Shown one piece after another: positions 17,886 to 26,964 of a DNA stretch of 64,000 nucleotides. The notes beneath the pieces are model-generated. The model worked only from the letters and a program-made list of their open reading frames with translations. It had not been told where the DNA came from and did not search any database. A program made the translations under genes and the position numbers. Within the stretch, counting starts at the first letter, position 1. The number at the start of each line of letters is the position of its first letter. The stretch comes from Longimycelium tulufanense (lineage in GTDB: Bacteria; Actinomycetota; Actinomycetes; Mycobacteriales; Pseudonocardiaceae), in the NCBI RefSeq assembly GCF_014645795.1, contig NZ_BMMK01000002.1, forward strand, positions 30,982 to 94,981, given 5' to 3'.

Positions 17886-20204
17886 ATGTCGACGCGAAAC
17901 ATCCCCCGACCGCGCGAACAGCGCCACACCACCGCGGATCCTCCCCGAGCCGGGTCGGCGGGCAACGGCGCCGGCCTCGCCAGGTTGCGCACGGTGCTGC
18001 GCTACGACCTTCCTGCCTCGCTGGTGGTCTTCCTGGTCGCGGTGCCGCTGTCGCTGGGCATCGCCGCCGCCTCCGGCGCACCGCTGCTGGCCGGTCTGGT
18101 CTCGGCCGTGGTCGGCGGCATCGTCGCCGGCCTGCTGGGCGGAGCGCCGCTGCAGGTGACCGGCCCCGCCGCCGGCCTCACCGTGATCGTGGCCGGTCTG
18201 GTGGCGCAGTACGGCTGGCCCGCCACCGCGGCCATCACGCTGGCGGCGGGTGCCGTGCAGCTGGTACTCGGGCTGACCCGGGTCGGCCGGGCCGCGCTCT
18301 CCCTCTCCCCCGCCGTGGTGCACGGCATGCTGGCCGGTATCGGCGTCGTCATCGCCATGAGCCAGCTGCACGTGGTGCTCGGCGGCGAACCGCAGGACTC
18401 GGTGCTGGCCAACCTGCGCGACCTCCCGGCACAGCTGGTCGGGCACCACGACGCCGCGGTGCTGGTCGGTGCGGTCACGATCGGGCTGCTCGTGGTGTGG
18501 CCCCGGCTGCCCCGTGTCTCGGCCGTGCCGGCCCCGCTGGTCGCGGTGAGCGCCGCGACGGCGATGTCCGTCGTGCTCTCCCTGGACGTGCCGCGGGTGT
18601 TCCTGCCGGACGACCCGCTGTCCGGGCTGGTCTTCCCGGAGCTGCCGAGCGGTCCGGTGCTCGGTGTGATGGTCGCGGTGTTCACGGTCGCGGTGGTGGC
18701 GAGCGTGGAGTCGCTGCTGTCGGCGGTCGCGGTGGACAAGAAGCACAACGGGCCGCGCGCGGACCTGGACCGCGAGCTGACCGCGCAGGGTGTGGCGAAC
18801 ATGACCGCGGGTGCGCTCGGCGGTCTCCCGGTGACCGGGGTGATCGTGCGCAGCTCGACCAACGTGGCCGCGGGCGCACGCACCCGTGCCTCGACCGTCA
18901 TGCACGGTGTCTGGGTCGCGCTCTTCGTGCTCTTCCTGGCTGGCGTGGTGCGGCTCATCCCGCTGAGCGCGCTGGCCGGCGTGCTGGTCGTGATCGGTGT
19001 CCGGCTGGTCAGCCTGGCCCACATGCGGTTGCTGTGGCGGCACCGGGAGCTGCCGGTCTACGCCACGACCCTGCTCGGCGTCGTGTTCATCGACCTGTTG
19101 ACGGGCGTGCTGCTCGGCGTCGTGGTCGCCGTGCTCCTCGCGTTGTACCGGCTCACGCACGCCACGTTCCACGCCGAGGACCGCGGCGCGGACGGCTGGG
19201 TGCTGGTGGTGCGTGGCTCGCTGGTGTTCCTGTCGGTGGGCCGGCTGGTGCGGGAGCTGCGCCGGATCCCTGAGTGCCGGCGGGTGTTGCTCGAGCTGCA
19301 CGTCGACTTCATGGACCACGCGGCCTTCGACGCCCTGCACGACTGGCGGATGGGTTACGAGCGGCGCGGCGGCCGGGTGGACGTCGAGGAGGTACACGAC
19401 ACCTGGTACCACCGGGCTACCCGAGGCAATCCGGGAAACCGGCGCTCGCTGCCCAACCCGCTGCCGAGGTGGTTCGCGCCGTGGTCGCACTGGCAGCAGC
19501 GGCAGGTCGAGGAAGTTCCGGCGGACGACCACATTCCCCTCCCGTCGGCCGACGACAACCCGATGTGGCGGGGCATCCACGAGTTCGAGCGGCGCAGCGC
19601 ACCGCTGGTGCGGCCGTTCCTGGCGGAGCTGGCGGCAAAGGGGCAGCAGCCGGCGCAGCTGTTCATCACCTGCGCCGACTCCCGCGTGGTGCCCAATCTC
19701 ATCACCACCAGCGGTCCCGGGGACCTGTTCTGCGTCCGCAACGTCGGCAACCTCGTTCCGCGGGCCGATGACGCGACCGACGACTCGGTGGGGGCGGCCG
19801 TGGAGTACGCGGTCGGCGTGCTGGAAGTGCGCACGGTGGTCGTGTGCGGGCACTCCGACTGCGGCGCGATGAAGGCGCTGCTCGGGGGTGGCGCCAACGC
19901 GAACTCCCACCTGGCCGGTTGGTTGCGGCACGCCGAGGCGAGCCTGATCCGCTTCCACGACGACGCGTTGCGGCCGCTGGCGAAGGTCGCGCCGCACGAC
20001 CTTCCGGTGTTGGAACGACTGTGTTTGGCCAACGTGGTGCAGCAGCTGGACAACCTGCGTACCTACCCCGGCGTACGGATGGCGATCGACCAGGGCCGGC
20101 TCCGGTTGGTGGGCATGTACTTCGACATCTCGGCCGCCCGCATCTACCTCGTCGACGCCGACACCGCTCGGCTGTCGCCGATCCAGGACGTGGCGCTGCC
20201 GTAG
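17886..20204 (+). CDS. SulP anion transporter fused to beta-carbonic anhydrase
   Basis: A 772-residue fusion, probably a bicarbonate (or sulfate) transporter coupled to interconversion of CO2 and bicarbonate at the membrane. Residues about 35-425 are the SulP transporter (GAPLQVTGPAAGLTV, multiple helices, VESLLSAVAVDKK); about 430-500 is STAS-like (VLVVRGSLVFLSV ... ELHVDFMDHAAFD); about 560-770 is a beta-carbonic anhydrase with zinc ligands Cys596 (in CADSR), His656 and Cys659 (HSDCG). The ATG at 17886 has AGGAGG four bases upstream. SulP-carbonic anhydrase fusions are known in several bacteria. A strong hairpin follows the stop. Confidence 0.94.
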   Translation: MSTRNIPRPREQRHTTADPPRAGSAGNGAGLARLRTVLRYDLPASLVVFLVAVPLSLGIAAASGAPLLAGLVSAVVGGIVAGLLGGAPLQVTGPAAGLTVIVAGLVAQYGWPATAAITLAAGAVQLVLGLTRVGRAALSLSPAVVHGMLAGIGVVIAMSQLHVVLGGEPQDSVLANLRDLPAQLVGHHDAAVLVGAVTIGLLVVWPRLPRVSAVPAPLVAVSAATAMSVVLSLDVPRVFLPDDPLSGLVFPELPSGPVLGVMVAVFTVAVVASVESLLSAVAVDKKHNGPRADLDRELTAQGVANMTAGALGGLPVTGVIVRSSTNVAAGARTRASTVMHGVWVALFVLFLAGVVRLIPLSALAGVLVVIGVRLVSLAHMRLLWRHRELPVYATTLLGVVFIDLLTGVLLGVVVAVLLALYRLTHATFHAEDRGADGWVLVVRGSLVFLSVGRLVRELRRIPECRRVLLELHVDFMDHAAFDALHDWRMGYERRGGRVDVEEVHDTWYHRATRGNPGNRRSLPNPLPRWFAPWSHWQQRQVEEVPADDHIPLPSADDNPMWRGIHEFERRSAPLVRPFLAELAAKGQQPAQLFITCADSRVVPNLITTSGPGDLFCVRNVGNLVPRADDATDDSVGAAVEYAVGVLEVRTVVVCGHSDCGAMKALLGGGANANSHLAGWLRHAEASLIRFHDDALRPLAKVAPHDLPVLERLCLANVVQQLDNLRTYPGVRMAIDQGRLRLVGMYFDISAARIYLVDADTARLSPIQDVALP

Positions 20205-20211
20205 TCGACGC

Positions 20212-20248
20212 CGCCGGTGGGCCGCCGAGGTCCGGCGGCCCACCGGCG
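20212..20248 (+). terminator. Hairpin terminator after the SulP-carbonic anhydrase gene
   Basis: A perfect 16-bp inverted repeat pairs 20212-20227 with 20233-20248 (outer arm CGCCGGTGGGCCGCCG), loop of five bases, eight bases after the stop codon. There is no T run, as is usual in GC-rich actinomycetes. Confidence 0.75.
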
Positions 20249-20412
20249 TCCCGGCTCGCCGACACCGGTCGTAGACCCGGTGCCGAGCTGCCCGCGTGCG
20301 GAACACCATGCGCGGGAAACAGTTCCGCAACCACGGATGCCGGTGCTGGCAACGGAACCTGCCTGCCTCGGGGCGGACGAGATCCTGACTCGCGGCGGCA
20401 GGGGAAGCAGGC

Positions 20413-20826
20413 TCAGCGGCCGGCGGAGTCGTCGGGACGGGAGCCGCGGCTGGTGACGAGCACGATGCCGACCATCGCGCCGACCAGGTAGGCGGCATTG
20501 GCCGGCCAGCCGAGGTCAATCCGCCCGTCGAGTGGGGAACCGAGGATTCCGGTCGCGGCGGCGAGGAGCGCGAGGTGGGTCACGAGCACGGTGCCGCCGA
20601 AGGCACGGAGTCCGTCGCGGACTCTGAACAACACGATCCGCAGCAATCCCACCGCAACCTGGAACAGGTGGAAGCCGGTGCCCAGATGGGGTCCGGTCAC
20701 GACCGCCCCCCAGCCCGCGGCCGCCGCCAGCCCGTTCAACCCGAGCACCAGGTAGGCGAACCCGAACGCGTTTCCCAGAACTCCCGGCAAACCACCGGGA
20801 CCGTGCCGTCGCTCCCCGCTGGCCAC
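20413..20826 (-). CDS. Small integral membrane protein (DUF4383-like)
   Basis: A 137-residue membrane protein with four hydrophobic segments (about 17-42, 48-68, 78-97 and 108-127). The pattern, FGFAYLVLGLNGL at the first helix and a His-containing GTGFHLFQVAVGLLR segment before the second, recalls DUF4383 proteins; function unknown. The GTG at 20826 is the first start in frame; GGAG sits unusually close to it (two bases). It lies between the SulP gene (convergent) and the D,D-carboxypeptidase gene (same strand). Confidence 0.7.
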   Translation of the reverse strand: MASGERRHGPGGLPGVLGNAFGFAYLVLGLNGLAAAAGWGAVVTGPHLGTGFHLFQVAVGLLRIVLFRVRDGLRAFGGTVLVTHLALLAAATGILGSPLDGRIDLGWPANAAYLVGAMVGIVLVTSRGSRPDDSAGR

Positions 20827-20891
20827 GGCTCCACGGTCCCGGAGAAGTCAGCAGGCGTGGAGTGCCGGCCGGCAAGTTCCTCCGAGAGAAC

Positions 20892-22814
20892 TCAGCAGGC
20901 ACCCGTCCAGCTGCACTCCAGCATCGACTCGTCCGCACTGATGCTCGACCCTGCAAGCAGGTCTGCAGTACCGATGCTCGACCCTGCAAGCAGGTCTGCA
21001 GTACCGATGCTCGACCCTGCAAGCAGGTCTTCGGTCCTCGTTCGCGGATCGTCGGGAACCTTCGGTGATGCCACCGGGTGCGGGGCTGCCGTGTGATTCC
21101 GGTCGGCGTGGTGGGTTGCGAGCCGGATCGCGATGCTGTCCTCGATGTCGCGGACAGCTTCCAGGTGGTTGTTCAACAGGATCGAGAACACCAGTAGCCG
21201 ACCGTCGGCGGCGGTGACGTACCCGGACAGCGCACTGACCCCGGTGAGTGAGCCGGTCTTGGCGCGCACGTTGCCCGCTGCCGGTGTTCCCCGCATCCGG
21301 TTCCGCAAGGTTCCGCCCACCATGCGGTCCGGCTGGCCGGCGACCGGGAGCGAGGCGCGGAACGTGTCGAACCAGCCCGCGGTTCGGGCGGCGAGCAGGA
21401 GTTGGCTGACCTGTCCGGCGGTGACCATGTCCATTCTGGACAGTCCGGAGCCATCCGCCATGCGGTAGCCGGCCGGATCGAGGCCGAGTTCGGCCATCTC
21501 GGTGGTGAGCACGCGGAGTCCCGCGGGCCAGCTGCCCTCACCGTGCCGCTCGCGGCCCATGGCCTTCACCAGGATTTCGGCAATCCCGTTGTTGCTGAGC
21601 TTCATGAAGGGGACGAGCAGCTCGGCGAGCGGGATCGAGTACCGGCGGGCCAGCACGGTGGTGCCCGGTGGTACGACCCCCTCGTCGGTGGTTGCGTGCA
21701 GAACGTGCACACCGTGCCGGGAAAGGGCCCGGCGGAACACGTCGGCGGCGAGGCCAGTCGGCTCGGAGACCGTGGCCAGCTCCGTGACCGATGCCGCATC
21801 GACGTCCGTCCCGGCGCGCGGGCTGTCGGCGGTGACGTCGCCTCCCGAGGGCGGGTCCGTAGTTCCGGTGCTCGACCCCGCAAGCGGGTCTGCGGTACCC
21901 ATGCCCGGCCCGGCACGGGGGTCCTCGGTACCAGCCGGGATCGAGCCGGTGACGTCAACCACGTTGCTCCCGTGCCGCCGCTCGACGGTGATCGTGGTCG
22001 GTGTACCCGGGCGACCGGTCATCGCGCGGTTCTCCACGTGGACGTACCCGGTCTCCGGCATCAGCTCCACGACGGGCGGGCGGCCGGGCACCGACGGTTG
22101 CACCCGCACCTCGACCGTGCCCGAGTCGAAATCCGTGTTCGGTGAGAGAGTGAGCGCAGAGATCTGCGGCTGGTAGTAGTACGGCTCGTCGTCCCACGCC
22201 CAGATCGCGCCGAGCCGAACCCGGTCGAACCAGCTGTCGTCGGTCCGCAACCGGCCGTGGACGACACGGATTCCGGTCGCGGCAACCTCGGCCGCCAGCC
22301 GCTCGTAGTCGACCGCCCGTACGGTCGGATCGCCCGTTCCCCGAAGGTAGAGGTCACCGTACAGCACCGGGCCGTGCCGCCTCCCCGTCATCGACACATC
22401 GGTGACGAACCGGTAATCGGGGCCAAGAACTCGCAAGGCCGCCATCGCGGTGAGGAGCTTTGCGTTGGAGGCGGGCAACAACCGGTCATCGCCACCTCGG
22501 TCGTACAGCGTCTTCCCGGTGGCGGTCTCCCGCACCACCACTCCGACCTGGGCGCCGCGTAACCGGGAATCGGCCAGGATGCGGTCGAGATCGACCGCGA
22601 GCGCGGCATGGTCGCTCGACCCGGTCCGCGCGTCGCCACCAGCCGAGGACCCGGCTGCAGGGTTGAGTATTGCTGCCGCCGGTTGGGCTCCATGAGGCGT
22701 GTCGGACAGGCTCGCGCGATCGGGCGGCGGTGTGCCCGCCTGGGTACCACCGAGCCACAGGATGCCGGCCAGGATGGTGGCGAGCGTTGACCGGGCCGCC
22801 GGGCGAGGGGACAT
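20892..22814 (-). CDS. dacB: D-alanyl-D-alanine carboxypeptidase/endopeptidase (S13, PBP4-type) with 11-residue repeats
   Basis: A 640-residue exported S13 penicillin-binding protein that trims or cleaves peptidoglycan peptides. The ATG at 22814 has GGAGG four bases upstream; a GTG at 22829 is less likely. Residues 1-27 are a signal peptide. The active-site SxxK is Ser116-Lys119 (PASNAKLLT); SxN is SNN in KLSNNGIAEIL and KTG is in RAKTGSLTG. Two non-catalytic regions carry repeats: an insertion with DPLAGSSTGTT-like units (from DNA 21867-21932) and the C-terminal tail with three DLLAGSSIGTA-like units (20940-21038). The repeats are not part of the normal fold, and the tail ends in a pair of cysteines. 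It is divergent from a methyltransferase gene. Confidence 0.92.
   Translation of the reverse strand: MSPRPAARSTLATILAGILWLGGTQAGTPPPDRASLSDTPHGAQPAAAILNPAAGSSAGGDARTGSSDHAALAVDLDRILADSRLRGAQVGVVVRETATGKTLYDRGGDDRLLPASNAKLLTAMAALRVLGPDYRFVTDVSMTGRRHGPVLYGDLYLRGTGDPTVRAVDYERLAAEVAATGIRVVHGRLRTDDSWFDRVRLGAIWAWDDEPYYYQPQISALTLSPNTDFDSGTVEVRVQPSVPGRPPVVELMPETGYVHVENRAMTGRPGTPTTITVERRHGSNVVDVTGSIPAGTEDPRAGPGMGTADPLAGSSTGTTDPPSGGDVTADSPRAGTDVDAASVTELATVSEPTGLAADVFRRALSRHGVHVLHATTDEGVVPPGTTVLARRYSIPLAELLVPFMKLSNNGIAEILVKAMGRERHGEGSWPAGLRVLTTEMAELGLDPAGYRMADGSGLSRMDMVTAGQVSQLLLAARTAGWFDTFRASLPVAGQPDRMVGGTLRNRMRGTPAAGNVRAKTGSLTGVSALSGYVTAADGRLLVFSILLNNHLEAVRDIEDSIAIRLATHHADRNHTAAPHPVASPKVPDDPRTRTEDLLAGSSIGTADLLAGSSIGTADLLAGSSISADESMLECSWTGAC
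20940..21038. repeat. Three tandem 33-bp repeats in the S13 carboxypeptidase gene
   Basis: Units at 20940-20972, 20973-21005 and 21006-21038. The first two are identical; the third diverges in its last ten bases. The length is a multiple of three, so each unit encodes 11 residues (DLLAGSSIGTA on the minus strand). Related units sit at 21867-21932 in the same gene and phase. Confidence 0.95.
21867..21932. repeat. Two degenerate 33-bp repeats, same family as the 3'-end array
   Basis: Units 21867-21899 and 21900-21932 match the 20940-21038 units with several changes (for example CTCGACCCCGCAAGCGGGTC for CTCGACCCTGCAAGCAGGTC) and encode DPLAGSSTGTT- and DPRAGPGMGTA-like peptides in an insertion of the S13 protein. 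Confidence 0.85.
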
Positions 22815-22920
22815 GGTGCCTCCAGCCACGAATCGTCCGAAACATCCTGGCAGCGCCGCTTACTCCAGGTGACCACCGAATGGGTTTGCACCACCCGTTG
22901 GTTGACTTAAGCTGCCCTGC

Positions 22921-23604
22921 ATGGCCGCTGGAACCGCCGAGGAGCGTCCCCTCGACCCGGAGGCGGTGGAGGGGCAACAGGCGGTCTACGGCCGGTGGAC
23001 CCTGGCCGGCTACGACGTCGCCGTCTGGGGACTGATCGCCCCGCTCGTCTGGCGCTGCCCCCGCCGCGAGGTGCTGCGCAACTACCAGCGGAACCTCGGT
23101 CGTCGGCATGTCGAGCTGGGTCCGGGAACCGGATACTTCCTCGCGCACTGCGAGCTTCCGATCTTGCCCCGCGTCACCCTGGTCGATCTCAACCCCGAGA
23201 TGCTGCGGCACGCCAGCCAACGGCTACGGCACCTGCACCCGACGCCGGTGCGCGCCAACGTGTTGGAGCCGCTTCCGGTGCCGCGACGCGAGCACGACTC
23301 GGTGGCGTTGAACTTTCTGCTGCACTGCGTGCCCGGGAACCTCACGACCAAGGGCGTGGTGTTCGGGCACGCCGCCGCGGCGAGCAGGCCAGGCGGCCGC
23401 GTGTTCGGCAGCACCGTGCTCGCCAAGGGCGTGCCGGTGAGCATGCGCGCGAGACGGTTGGTGCGGCTGTACAACGCTCGTGGAATTTTCCACAACGCCG
23501 ACGACAGCCTCGAGGACCTGCGCGCTCAGCTCGACACCTACTTCGTCGAGTACGAGCTCACCGTGCGGGGTTGCGTTGCGATCTTCGCCGGCACCGTGGG
23601 CTGA
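22921..23604 (+). CDS. Class I SAM-dependent methyltransferase
   Basis: A 227-residue methyltransferase of unknown substrate. SAM-binding motif I is VELGPGTGYF (about 62-71), the acidic end of strand 2 is LVDLNPEML, and motif IV-like DSVALNFLLHC follows. It resembles uncharacterised small actinomycete methyltransferases. ATG 22921 has no Shine-Dalgarno sequence; TTTGCA (22885-22890) and TAAGCT (22908-22913), 17 bases apart, form a promoter whose transcript would start at or next to the ATG. It is divergent from the S13 gene and convergent with tesB, with a shared hairpin in between. Confidence 0.88.
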   Translation: MAAGTAEERPLDPEAVEGQQAVYGRWTLAGYDVAVWGLIAPLVWRCPRREVLRNYQRNLGRRHVELGPGTGYFLAHCELPILPRVTLVDLNPEMLRHASQRLRHLHPTPVRANVLEPLPVPRREHDSVALNFLLHCVPGNLTTKGVVFGHAAAASRPGGRVFGSTVLAKGVPVSMRARRLVRLYNARGIFHNADDSLEDLRAQLDTYFVEYELTVRGCVAIFAGTVG

Positions 23605-23702
23605 CCGGCACCGACCTCCGTACCGGTCGGGCTCGGGGAAAGCCGGCCGCCGAGCGTCGGAGCCCGGAGAGCAGTTCGGCCTTCTTCCGCTGGAACTCAG
23701 GC

Positions 23703-23730
23703 CCCCGCACCCAGAGCTGCGGGTGCGGGG
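23703..23730. terminator. Bidirectional hairpin between methyltransferase gene and tesB
   Basis: A 10-bp perfect stem pairs 23703-23712 (CCCCGCACCC) with 23721-23730 around an 8-base loop, between two convergent genes. Confidence 0.7.
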
Positions 23731-23748
23731 AGGGTTGTCATCGCGCGA

Positions 23749-24693
23749 CTACGGGATGACCCGCAGCAGGCCCTCCTGTACGACCGTGGCGACCAGTCGG
23801 CCGTCCCGGCTGAAGAACCGGCCGGTGGCCAGGCCACGGGCGCCCGAGGCGTTGGGCGACTCGCAGTCGTAGAGGAACCAGTCGTCGGCCCGGAACGGGC
23901 GGTGGAACCACATCGCGTGGTCCAGGCTGGCCCCGATCACCTTGTCGGTGCCCCAGTACACCCCGTGCCGGGCCAGCACCGAGTCCAGCAACGTCATGTC
24001 CGAGGCGTAGGCCAGCAGGCACACGTGCAGCAGTTCGTCGTCGGGCAACCGGCCATCGGCCTTCATCCATACCTGGTTGTGGGCCGCGCGGGGACCGGTT
24101 TCCCGCGAGACCCATGCCGGCTCGGTGACGTACCGCACGTCGATCGGGCGCGGCAGCCGGGCGAACACGTTGAGCCGGTCCTGGTATTTGGCGACCAGCT
24201 CGTGGAACGGCGGGAGCGTCAGCGGGTCGGGTACCTCGGGCATCGTCACCGCGTGGTCCAAGCCCTGCTCCGGGAGCTGGAACGACGCGGACAGCGAGAA
24301 GATCGCCTTACCTCGCTGCACGGCCACCACACGGCGGGTGGTGAAGGACCGGCCGTCCCGGATCCGGTCGACCTCGTAGACGATCGGGATGCTCGGGTCG
24401 CCGCCGCGGATGAAGTAGGCGTGCAGCGAGTGCACCTTCCGCTCGGCCGGCACGGTGCGGCCGGCCGCCACCAGGGCCTGACCGGCCACCTGGCCACCAA
24501 ACACCCGGGTCGGGGACTCCGCGGGGCTCACGCCCCGGAAGATGTTCTCCTCGATGCGCTCCAGGTCGAGCAGGGCCACCAGCCGGTCCAGCACCGGCTG
24601 GCCGCAGGCCGCCCCGTCGGGCGTGGTCGGCACCGGCTCGTCCGAGTGCTGGCCGGCCGGATCGGCGGCGGCCGCCCGCGCTGCTTCGGTCAC
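23749..24693 (-). CDS. tesB: Acyl-CoA thioesterase II
   Basis: A 314-residue TesB-type double-hotdog thioesterase hydrolysing medium- and long-chain acyl-CoA. The N-terminal hotdog includes RVFGGQVAGQALVAA and KVHSLHAYFIRGGD; the C-terminal one includes the family's conserved acidic region LLAYASDMTLLDS and ASLDHAMWFHRPFRADDW. GTG 24693 has GGAG five bases upstream; GTG 24699 overlaps that site and is less likely. It lies 66 bases downstream of pyruvate kinase on the same strand; pyk-tesB adjacency is also found in Mycobacterium. Confidence 0.95.
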   Translation of the reverse strand: MTEAARAAAADPAGQHSDEPVPTTPDGAACGQPVLDRLVALLDLERIEENIFRGVSPAESPTRVFGGQVAGQALVAAGRTVPAERKVHSLHAYFIRGGDPSIPIVYEVDRIRDGRSFTTRRVVAVQRGKAIFSLSASFQLPEQGLDHAVTMPEVPDPLTLPPFHELVAKYQDRLNVFARLPRPIDVRYVTEPAWVSRETGPRAAHNQVWMKADGRLPDDELLHVCLLAYASDMTLLDSVLARHGVYWGTDKVIGASLDHAMWFHRPFRADDWFLYDCESPNASGARGLATGRFFSRDGRLVATVVQEGLLRVIP

Positions 24694-24759
24694 GCGCACT
24701 CCTCGCTCACGCTCTGCGGCCGGGAGCCCGCATGGGGCACCCGGCCGGGACCACGCTTC

Positions 24760-26184
24760 TCAGACGTGGTCCTCCTCTCCCAGGCGGTGGACCCGGATGA
24801 GGTTGGTGGAGCCGATCGTCCCCGGTGGGGAACCGGCCACGATCACCACCAGGTCGCCCGGCTGGTACCGCCCGATGGACAGCATCGCCTGGTCGACCTG
24901 GCGGATCATCTGGTCCGTCGAGTCGACCCTGGGCACCAGGAACGTCTCGGTGCCCCAGGTCAGGGCGAGCTGGCTGCGCACCTCCTCCACCGGGGTGAAG
25001 GCGAGCAACGGCAGCGGGGTGTGCAGCCGGGCCAGCCGGCGCACAGTATCACCAGATTGGGTGAAAGCGACCAGTGCCTTGGCATTCAGCCGCTCCCCGA
25101 TGTCGCGGGCCGCGTAGGAGATCACCCCCCGCTTGGTGCGTGGCACGTGGCTGAGCGCGGGGACGTCGGTGGACTCCGACTCGACCGCCTCCACGATCCG
25201 GGCCATGGTCTGCACGGACTCGATCGGGTAACGGCCGACACTGGTCTCGCCGGACAGCATCACCGCGTCGGTGCCGTCCAGCACGGCGTTGGCCACGTCG
25301 GACGCCTCGGCCCGGGTCGGCCGGGAGTTACCGATCATGGAGTCGAGCATCTGGGTGGCCACGATGACCGGCTTGGCGTTCTCCCGGGCGATCTGGATCG
25401 CCCGCTTCTGCGCCAGCGGCACCGCCTCCAGCGGCAGCTCGACGCCGAGGTCACCGCGGGCCACCATGATCCCGTCGAAGGCCAGCACGATGGCTTCCAG
25501 GTTGGCCATCGCCTCCGGCTTCTCCAGCTTGGCGACCACCGGCAGCCGCCCGACGCCCACCCGGTCCATGACCTGGTGTACGACGTCGATGTCGGCCGGG
25601 GAACGGACGAAGGACAACGCGATGAAGTCCACCCGCAGGCCCAGGGCGAACTCCAGGTCCGCCACGTCCTTCTCGCTCAGCGCCGGCACGGACACGTCCA
25701 TGCCGGGCAGCGAGATGCCCTTGTTGTCGCTGACCGGACCGCCCTCGACGACCTCGGCAACCACGTCGTTGCCCTCGACGGCCTTGACGACCAGGCCGAC
25801 CTTGCCGTCGTCGACCAGCATCCGGTCGCCGGGGCGGGCGTCGGCGGCCAGGCCCTTGTAGGTGGTGGACACCCGGTCGTGGGTGCCCGCGACGTCGTCC
25901 ACGGTGATGCGGACCACGTCACCGGTGCGCCACTCCACCGGGCCGGCGGCGAACCGGCCCAGTCGGATCTTGGGACCCTGCAGGTCACCGAGGATGGCCA
26001 CGGCCCGGCCGGACTCGGCCGCGGCCTCCCGGACCATCTCGTAGACCCGCTTGTGGTCCTCGTGGCTACCATGGCTGAAATTCAGCCGCGCCACATCCAT
26101 CCCGGCGCGGACGAGCTCGCGGACCTTCTCCGGAGAGGCGGTCGCGGGCCCGAGAGTACAAACGATCTTGGCACGGCGCGTCAC
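24760..26184 (-). CDS. pyk: Pyruvate kinase
   Basis: Glycolytic enzyme making pyruvate and ATP from phosphoenolpyruvate; 474 residues, the usual length. Clear signatures: N-terminal RRAKIVCTLGPAT, RLNFSHGSHEDH, ILGDLQGPKIR, the active-site stretch VVAKLEKPEAMANL with its Lys and Glu, MVARGDLGVELP, and SGETSVGRYPIESV. The GTG at 26184 is preceded by TAGGCT (26193-26198 on the minus strand) ending eight bases upstream and no Shine-Dalgarno, so translation is probably leaderless. tesB follows on the same strand. Confidence 0.97.
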   Translation of the reverse strand: MTRRAKIVCTLGPATASPEKVRELVRAGMDVARLNFSHGSHEDHKRVYEMVREAAAESGRAVAILGDLQGPKIRLGRFAAGPVEWRTGDVVRITVDDVAGTHDRVSTTYKGLAADARPGDRMLVDDGKVGLVVKAVEGNDVVAEVVEGGPVSDNKGISLPGMDVSVPALSEKDVADLEFALGLRVDFIALSFVRSPADIDVVHQVMDRVGVGRLPVVAKLEKPEAMANLEAIVLAFDGIMVARGDLGVELPLEAVPLAQKRAIQIARENAKPVIVATQMLDSMIGNSRPTRAEASDVANAVLDGTDAVMLSGETSVGRYPIESVQTMARIVEAVESESTDVPALSHVPRTKRGVISYAARDIGERLNAKALVAFTQSGDTVRRLARLHTPLPLLAFTPVEEVRSQLALTWGTETFLVPRVDSTDQMIRQVDQAMLSIGRYQPGDLVVIVAGSPPGTIGSTNLIRVHRLGEEDHV

Positions 26185-26256
26185 GTGTACGCAGCCTAGC
26201 GCCGGATGCTGGACCGATCCCGCCAGCCGGGCCAGGTACTGCGAGGATCTCACATT

Positions 26257-26598
26257 ATGGGTGCACGTTCGCTGCCGTTCGCAGTCGTTATGTTGCTCAG
26301 CGTACCGATCTTGTTCTCGCCCGCATCCGCCGTACCCACGGCCCCACCGGGTACCGACAAGATCGTCCACTTCGGCCTGTTCGCCGCGCTGGCCGTGAGC
26401 GGGCTGTGGGCACGTTCACCCCGGCTCCCCCTGGCGATCGGTCTCGCGGCCTATGCGGTCGGTTCGGAGATCCTCCAGGTCACGTTGCCGCTGCGGCGCT
26501 CCTTCAGCCTCGCCGATATCGCCGCCGACCTGTTCGGCGCCGCCGTGGTGTTCGTCGGCTCCCGGGTCCTCTTTCGACGGTCGTCGCCGCAACGGTGA
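26257..26598 (+). CDS. VanZ-like membrane protein
   Basis: A 113-residue small membrane protein of the VanZ-like family, with three or four hydrophobic segments and the family hallmarks DKIVHFGLFAAL and LPLRRSFSLADIAADLFGA. The family includes the teicoplanin-resistance accessory VanZ, but most members have no known role; no van genes are nearby, so resistance should not be inferred. ATG 26257 has GAGGA about nine bases upstream. It is divergent from pyruvate kinase. Confidence 0.85.
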   Translation: MGARSLPFAVVMLLSVPILFSPASAVPTAPPGTDKIVHFGLFAALAVSGLWARSPRLPLAIGLAAYAVGSEILQVTLPLRRSFSLADIAADLFGAAVVFVGSRVLFRRSSPQR

Positions 26599-26964
26599 CG
26601 GCGTCCGGCGACCGGTCTCGGCTGTCGTCTCGTCGCGCCCGGCAGGTGGGACGATGTCGAGCCCGACGTGGCCACAACTGGGCCCGAGGAATCGGTGCTG
26701 TTGAACATCGCGCCGGTCGATTCATCACGGTGGGGCTCGAGCGCGCGATTGCTAATCGTCCTGGTGATAAATCTCGGCACCGACGGCTGCATACTGGACC
26801 GCTGTATTGGCACACGGAACGCCCCCCGCCGGTCGCCCGTCGCGGAGGCGGGCAGTCGAACCACTCCGGTTGGTCCCCGGGTCGCCGGCACACCGTTCGA
26901 GTACCGAATGGGGCGGCTGCGTCCGGCACAGGCCCGGATCGGAATCGCGGGGACAGGGCTGGTC
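26599..26964. other. Intergenic region between convergent genes, nothing recognised
   Basis: About 370 bases between the VanZ-like and PLDc_N genes. Open frames cross it in several phases, but none has a ribosome-binding site or a recognisable product. A short A/T-rich patch lies near 26745-26775. Confidence 0.4.

Noticed and set aside
20940-21038. Short tandem repeats that might suggest a CRISPR array
   Set aside because: Units are directly adjacent without unique spacers and are in frame inside a coding gene.
26257-26598. Glycopeptide-resistance gene because of VanZ similarity
   Set aside because: VanZ-like proteins are widespread, and no vanHAX or vanRS genes are present.
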